A stretch of DNA of 64,000 bases from contig WACJ01000120.1 in assembly GCA_008973525.1 (NCBI GenBank), positions 372,001-436,000 of the forward strand, read 5' to 3'. The DNA comes from Stenopsyche tienmushanensis. Lineage: Eukaryota > Arthropoda > Insecta > Trichoptera > Stenopsychidae. Positions 60,160 to 64,000 of this stretch are shown in pieces; the first letter of the stretch is position 1, and the number at the start of each line of letters is the position of its first letter. A program made the position numbers and the translations under genes. Under the pieces are notes generated by a model. That model made no database searches. It was given only the letters and a program-made list of their open reading frames with translations, and had not been told where the DNA came from.

Positions 60160-60350
60160 AATCGCACGATCTCGGTGACTAATTGACGTCGCCGCTGCGC
60201 GAGATAACCGTGCCCTCAAATCGCTTGTGCAGAATTTCCATCGTGGCATGCGCTGTGTGACACATAGTGCCGTCCCATCGGAACCGCATATCGTAGGAAT
60301 CCATATCATCCAGTTTAGGCTACAAGAAGCTGCTTATCATCGATCTATAG
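60160..60350 (-). pseudogene. Tc1/mariner-superfamily transposase relic, copy C
   Basis: Minus-strand reading gives MISSFL, a stop, PKLDDMDSYDMRFRWDGTMC followed by HTAHATMEILHKRFEG and TVISRSGDVN. This is the best preserved match in the window to the family form LDDMDVDDMWFQQDGxxCHTAxxTMxILxERFxGxVISRxGDVN. Same family as copies A (2590) and B (12,380), but covering the segment those two lost. Confidence 0.8.
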
Positions 60351-60589
60351 CGCGCTTGATGTTTATATTAACCGTTTCATGAGTACTCACGGAAATATCC
60401 GTTTTGACCTTCACTATTCAGAAAGGGCACTCTTGTGCATTGAAGCTCCGAGGCGGACAGAGACAGAGAGAACTTAGCGCAGTTCGGGAGACTGAGACGG
60501 AGAGCTTCTTCATATGCATCGCATGATTGTATAGATCGTTAAGCCCAAATTTATCGACTTATAATGATTTCGATTTCAAGTGTGCTATT

Positions 60590-60810
60590 TGTTTACGCAA
60601 AGAAACGACCGAATATTGTGTGTTATCGAGAGTGTTTGTTTATTTAACTGCTTGCCGTTCTTCGCTGCGTGTTGAATGAGTCTTTGTTCAATTATCATTT
60701 CCTTCTAAAGGAGGAGCAAATGAATCGATTTTTTGTGCATTGTTTATGTAAAGAAATTATGCGATCTTGTATGTTATCAAATGTTTATTTACAATTGACT
60801 CTGCCTCGAA
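60590..60810. repeat. Diverged tandem duplication next to the inverted repeat
   Basis: TTGTTTACGCAAAGAAACGA...TGTGTGTTATCGAGAGTGTTTGTTTATTTAACTGCTTGCC (about 60,590-60,656) recurs as TTGTTTATGTAAAGAAATTA...TGTATGTTATCAAATGTTTATTTACAATTGACTCTGCC (about 60,740-60,808). Confidence 0.5.
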
Positions 60811-60888
60811 TTGAAGATTGTCTTACGCTGATTAGGAGCTGACAGAAAGTAATCGGCGTAAAGCGATTATGACATCAACGACTTCATC
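60672..60888 (+). repeat. Left arm of a 210 bp inverted repeat
   Basis: From TGAATGAGTCTTTGTTCAAT to GACATCAACGAC; its inverse complement lies at 62,757-62,962, with roughly 85% identity by eye over about 210 bp. Confidence 0.75.
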
Positions 60889-60889
60889 G

Positions 60890-61257
60890 ATTTTAAATTT
60901 GCTCACTAACGAAAACGTTAATGCCAATTACGTTTTGGAAGAAGTACGGATCGATGATTCCGCCAGACATTCTCGGGATGCATTTGATGCTGATATATCT
61001 CATGTGGATTGGTATCATCTCAAATTCATCAATTTTACTGGTTCACACACCCAATCATCCAAAAGTGAGCTTTGTCGCTAGACTTACTTCTTTTTTACTT
61101 AAGTTCTGAACCTGAAAATATTTGTTTTCTTAGTTCTACGTCACGGTAATATGACAAAAATAGCAATGCTTAAAAAATCAAGCTTATTTTGTATTTTTGC
61201 TAGCATTTATAAATGGTTAAAGCTCAAATTGGAATGTCCGAAAAATCTGTTATCTAA
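60890..61257. other. Intergenic, possible weak exon-like ORF
   Basis: Two overlapping plus-strand frames (60,869-61,081 and 60,921-61,109). The second has a hydrophobic stretch (ILGMHLMLIYLMWIGIISNS), and a GTGAGC donor-like site follows at about 61,062. Nothing else supports a gene. Confidence 0.25.
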
Positions 61258-61490
61258 AAAAGAAGCTGTGTTTGTATAATATATAAAAAAATAATCGTGC
61301 TACTGGTCTAGTAGTTGCTTCATGTTTCGTATAGATACAAACACAGCAGAGGTGGCGCGGCACGAGGAATGAGAGACTAGAAACGATTCTTCCTCTTTAT
61401 ATTATTTTTATGGAGTCGGAAAAGCGTTTCATATTTCGTGACGCTCATGGCAATTTGCCTTACCGCGCCCATGAAAGTTTTACTTCAAAG
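61258..61490 (+). repeat. R1 family copy, nearly full
   Basis: GAAGCTGTGTTTGTATAATA, GCTACTGGTCTAGTAGTTGC, GCAGAGGTGGCGCGGCACG, AACGATTCTTCCTCT, TGGAGTCGGAAAAGCG, TTCGTGACGCTCATGGCAA, TTTGCCTTACCGCGCCCATG and a TTTTACTTCAAAGG tail in order. Confidence 0.8.
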
Positions 61491-61540
61491 GATATCAAAA
61501 ACTTATAAACGCAATTGAATTTTAGCTAAATGTAAATTGT

Positions 61541-61643
61541 TAGCTAAACGATTAGGCTGTGTTTGTGTAATATATAATAAAATAGGCATTGATCTATTAG
61601 TTGCTTGATGCTACATACAGACACATGGCGCATGCGCGTATAT
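61541..61643 (+). repeat. R1 family copy (5' part)
   Basis: TAGCTAAACGATTAGGCTGT, core (GTTTGTGTAATATATAATAA), TAGTTGCTTGATGCTACATA and ATGGCGCATGCGCGTATAT. It lies about 50 bp after the previous copy in the same orientation. Confidence 0.75.
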
Positions 61644-61649
61644 TGAATT

Positions 61650-62750
61650 GACCGAAAATCTAATAATAATAATGCTTCATCGCTATCATTTCGCCTGTCA
61701 ATTATCTTAAAAATTTTAGATTCATAGAAAGCATTGCTAAAATTTATCTCCGCCGTGCAACAATATTAAGAAGCCTCAAGTACGCGAGGTTGATTGATTT
61801 AAAGTCAATTATTTTATCCTAATTATTGCTTACAAATCGATTTAATATTTATGGTCTGTTATTGGATTTTCAACTGGTTTTTTTTTTACTTAACTCAATT
61901 TTCATGAATGTCAGATAACTTATGATATGTTCCAAAGTTACATTTCGTAAATCCAATTGGACATTGGCCAAAGGAGATATCTTAAATTAAAATGTAGGTC
62001 ATTTTATAAGTCATCGATTTTCAATTACATTAAGTCATAGAAAAAAATTTAATACGTGCCATTTTTTACGAGAAATATTTTATATTATTATTTCATCATA
62101 AGTCACACTCATCCTTTACCTGACTCCTTGTATTAAAAATTTTCTTATAATTCAAGAGGTGTCACCTTATTAATTTTTAACAGTTTTAAATGAAAAATAA
62201 ATACAAAAATAAATTTATTTATTTTTTCCGATATTTTTAAAACAATATATGTTTAACAAGTATAATTAAGATGCTAAATAAATTTGGAAGCTTTCTATCT
62301 TTCTATTTTTGCAACGTATTTTTTTTAATCCTTATGGTTTTATATAAGCGCGAATTTTTAATAAATTAATCTGACGACATTTTAAAGAGGGTTAAACAAC
62401 CCCATATTACTAAAATTGCATAGTCAATTTTAGAACCGGATTTATTGCTCATTTTCTCTATAAAATTAAATTTAGGGTAAAAAGGTATTTTTAATAATCA
62501 CTATATGAAAAAAATAATAAATATATCATTTCCCAACTTATCTAACATATATATTTCGATTACTGTACTGTTATTACCGAAATTTTGCATCCATTTCTAC
62601 AAAGCTTATTTTTGTTTCATTTAGTTTTAATTCAATTTAAATCAGACAAATTATAATCTATCAAACTTTCAACGTTGCAAACGTTAATTAAAATTTTCTA
62701 AACCTGAATAATTGTACAAAACGGCATTAACCTTTTGAGGAGTGAACCAA
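61650..62750. other. Intergenic between the inverted repeat arms
   Basis: Very AT-rich, no gene or transposase recognised. Confidence 0.5.
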
Positions 62751-62756
62751 TTTAAA

Positions 62757-62962
62757 AGTCGTTGATGCCATAATCACTTTACACCGATTACTTTCTGTCA
62801 GCTTCTATCGACGTAAGACAATCTTCAATTCGAGGCATTCAATTGTAAATATGCACTGTTGATAGCATACAAGACCACGTCATTTTTTGCATAAACAATA
62901 CACAAGAAATCGATTCATTTGCTCCTGCTTTAGAAGGAGCTGATAATCGGACAAAGACTCAT
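62757..62962 (-). repeat. Right arm of the 210 bp inverted repeat
   Basis: Inverse complement of 60,672-60,888 (for instance TTGTAAATATG...AATCGATTCATTTGCTCCTG against CAGGAGCAAATGAATCGATT). On this side it directly follows a transposase C-terminus. Confidence 0.75.
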
Positions 62963-63240
62963 ATATATTAAAGTATTTTTCAACGTAATCGCCGTCGAAA
63001 TTGATACATTTCTGCAGAGTACCAGCTTTTATATACCAGTATCATAGACTTCCGCCGCCAATTTTCCTCGACCTTCTGATTCTAAAATCCAATTCCAATT
63101 CCAAAACAAACAAAAAAACAGATGCCTTAACTTTTTCGGCTGAATGTCTTGAATTTTTTGATGGCAGAGGAAGATGAACAACGCTATTGAAGTGATTATC
63201 TTTTGGATTCTGAGGTGTAGTGATACACACACGCCTCATG
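62963..63240 (-). pseudogene. Mariner-superfamily transposase C-terminal relic
   Basis: The minus strand at 63,022-62,963 reads GTLQKCINFDGDYVEKYFN, matching the C-terminal signature RWQKCIDLxGDYVEK of many insect mariner-type transposases. Upstream minus-strand frames (63,239-63,042) are open but not clearly aligned to the family and shift frame. The inverted repeat arm at 62,757-62,962 would be its 3' non-coding end. Confidence 0.6.
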
Positions 63241-64000
63241 CCCCGTCATGATAAAATTCAGAAAAGCTTCTTTCTTCTATGCAAAACGATACAAAAATTC
63301 AAACGCGGTAGTCACGCGATTTTAATGGTGCTCCGGTGTTAGCATTCTGGCCACCCATCTTACACACAGCTTCTTGTAACCAAATTTTTTGGACGCAATA
63401 TCACTAAAGAGACTTTGAGAAATGTCAGGAAATTCGCGTGAAAGCGCGCGATGACCTCTCCATCGGAAATATTTACTGTGACTGAACAAAATGGCAGACA
63501 AACACGCGGGACCAAAAAAACTGACTGTTAGGACCCTGCGCGTACAATTTTTGATTATGCGTTTCGTTTATGATTTTTTTTTCGTTTTACATATATATTT
63601 TTAACACAATCCACGGAACTTGAACGAAACCACTTGGATCTTGTGGATCAAAGTGAATATTTTAAAACTCGGTTTTTATTTATATTTCATAAACCATACA
63701 AAACGAAATTATTTCATATAAAAAAAATTAATAAAACATACATATATTCGTTAGGAGTGTCTATTCAGAATATTTATTTGCAACATTCAAAAGAGAGACT
63801 CTTCCAATTGCGAGACTTTCCAATGCCCCCTTCCTCATACATGGCCATGGGTGTTAGGTTGTTCTGAGAAGGCCGCACTTATACGACGAGACAAGGAGAC
63901 CATCAGTGATTTCTGACGAATTGTGTAAAAATTTGAAGAACAAGAGCGAAATGACGCTTAACGACCTTCACGAAGAATTTCTTGATATTTCTTGATGTCT
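63241..64000. other. Intergenic, no gene recognised
   Basis: Upstream part of the above relic may extend to about 63,620 but I could not align it. The last 100 bases show nothing recognisable. Confidence 0.4.

Overview
The window looks like AT-rich nuclear DNA of an insect. The two genes I am confident of both encode Tweedle (DUF243) cuticular proteins, a family known from insects. Each has a small first exon holding the start of the signal peptide, canonical splice sites, and a TATA box plus initiator. The rest is intergenic DNA full of decayed transposons. Two Tweedle genes side by side would suit a non-dipteran insect with a small Tweedle set (bees have two), but I cannot fix the order or species from sequence alone.

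Layout. 1-30,000: no recognisable gene. It holds relics of at least two kinds of Tc1/mariner transposase, pogo-like MITEs, TTAA-flanked (piggyBac-like) MITEs, a tRNA-like sequence, and copies of a middle-repetitive family called R1 here. 30,000-31,810: Tweedle gene 1 (minus strand, 370 aa) with strongly repetitive glycine arms on both sides of the Tweedle core. 31,810-52,100: about 20 kb of gene-free, repeat-rich spacer. 52,100-53,510: Tweedle gene 2 (minus strand, 312 aa), a clear paralogue in tandem with gene 1. 53,510-64,000: again no confident gene; a nearly complete mariner relic, more R1 copies, further transposase fragments, and a pair of about 210 bp inverted repeats.

How it works together. 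Both Tweedle genes encode secreted structural proteins of the exoskeleton. Same orientation, same phase-0 intron after codon 5 and a near-identical core indicate a tandem duplication. Their glycine arms have diverged by expansion of 12-18 bp coding repeats. Nothing else in the window appears to cooperate with them; the transposon relics all carry stops, frameshifts or deletions.

I did not find a convincing new biological system. The most informative leads are the 16-copy R1 family, a TTAA-flanked MITE nested in a mariner relic, two MITE families that share an internal module, a tRNA-like pol III promoter, and the repeat-driven divergence of the Tweedle pair. All readings were made by eye; homology calls come from remembered family motifs, not database searches.
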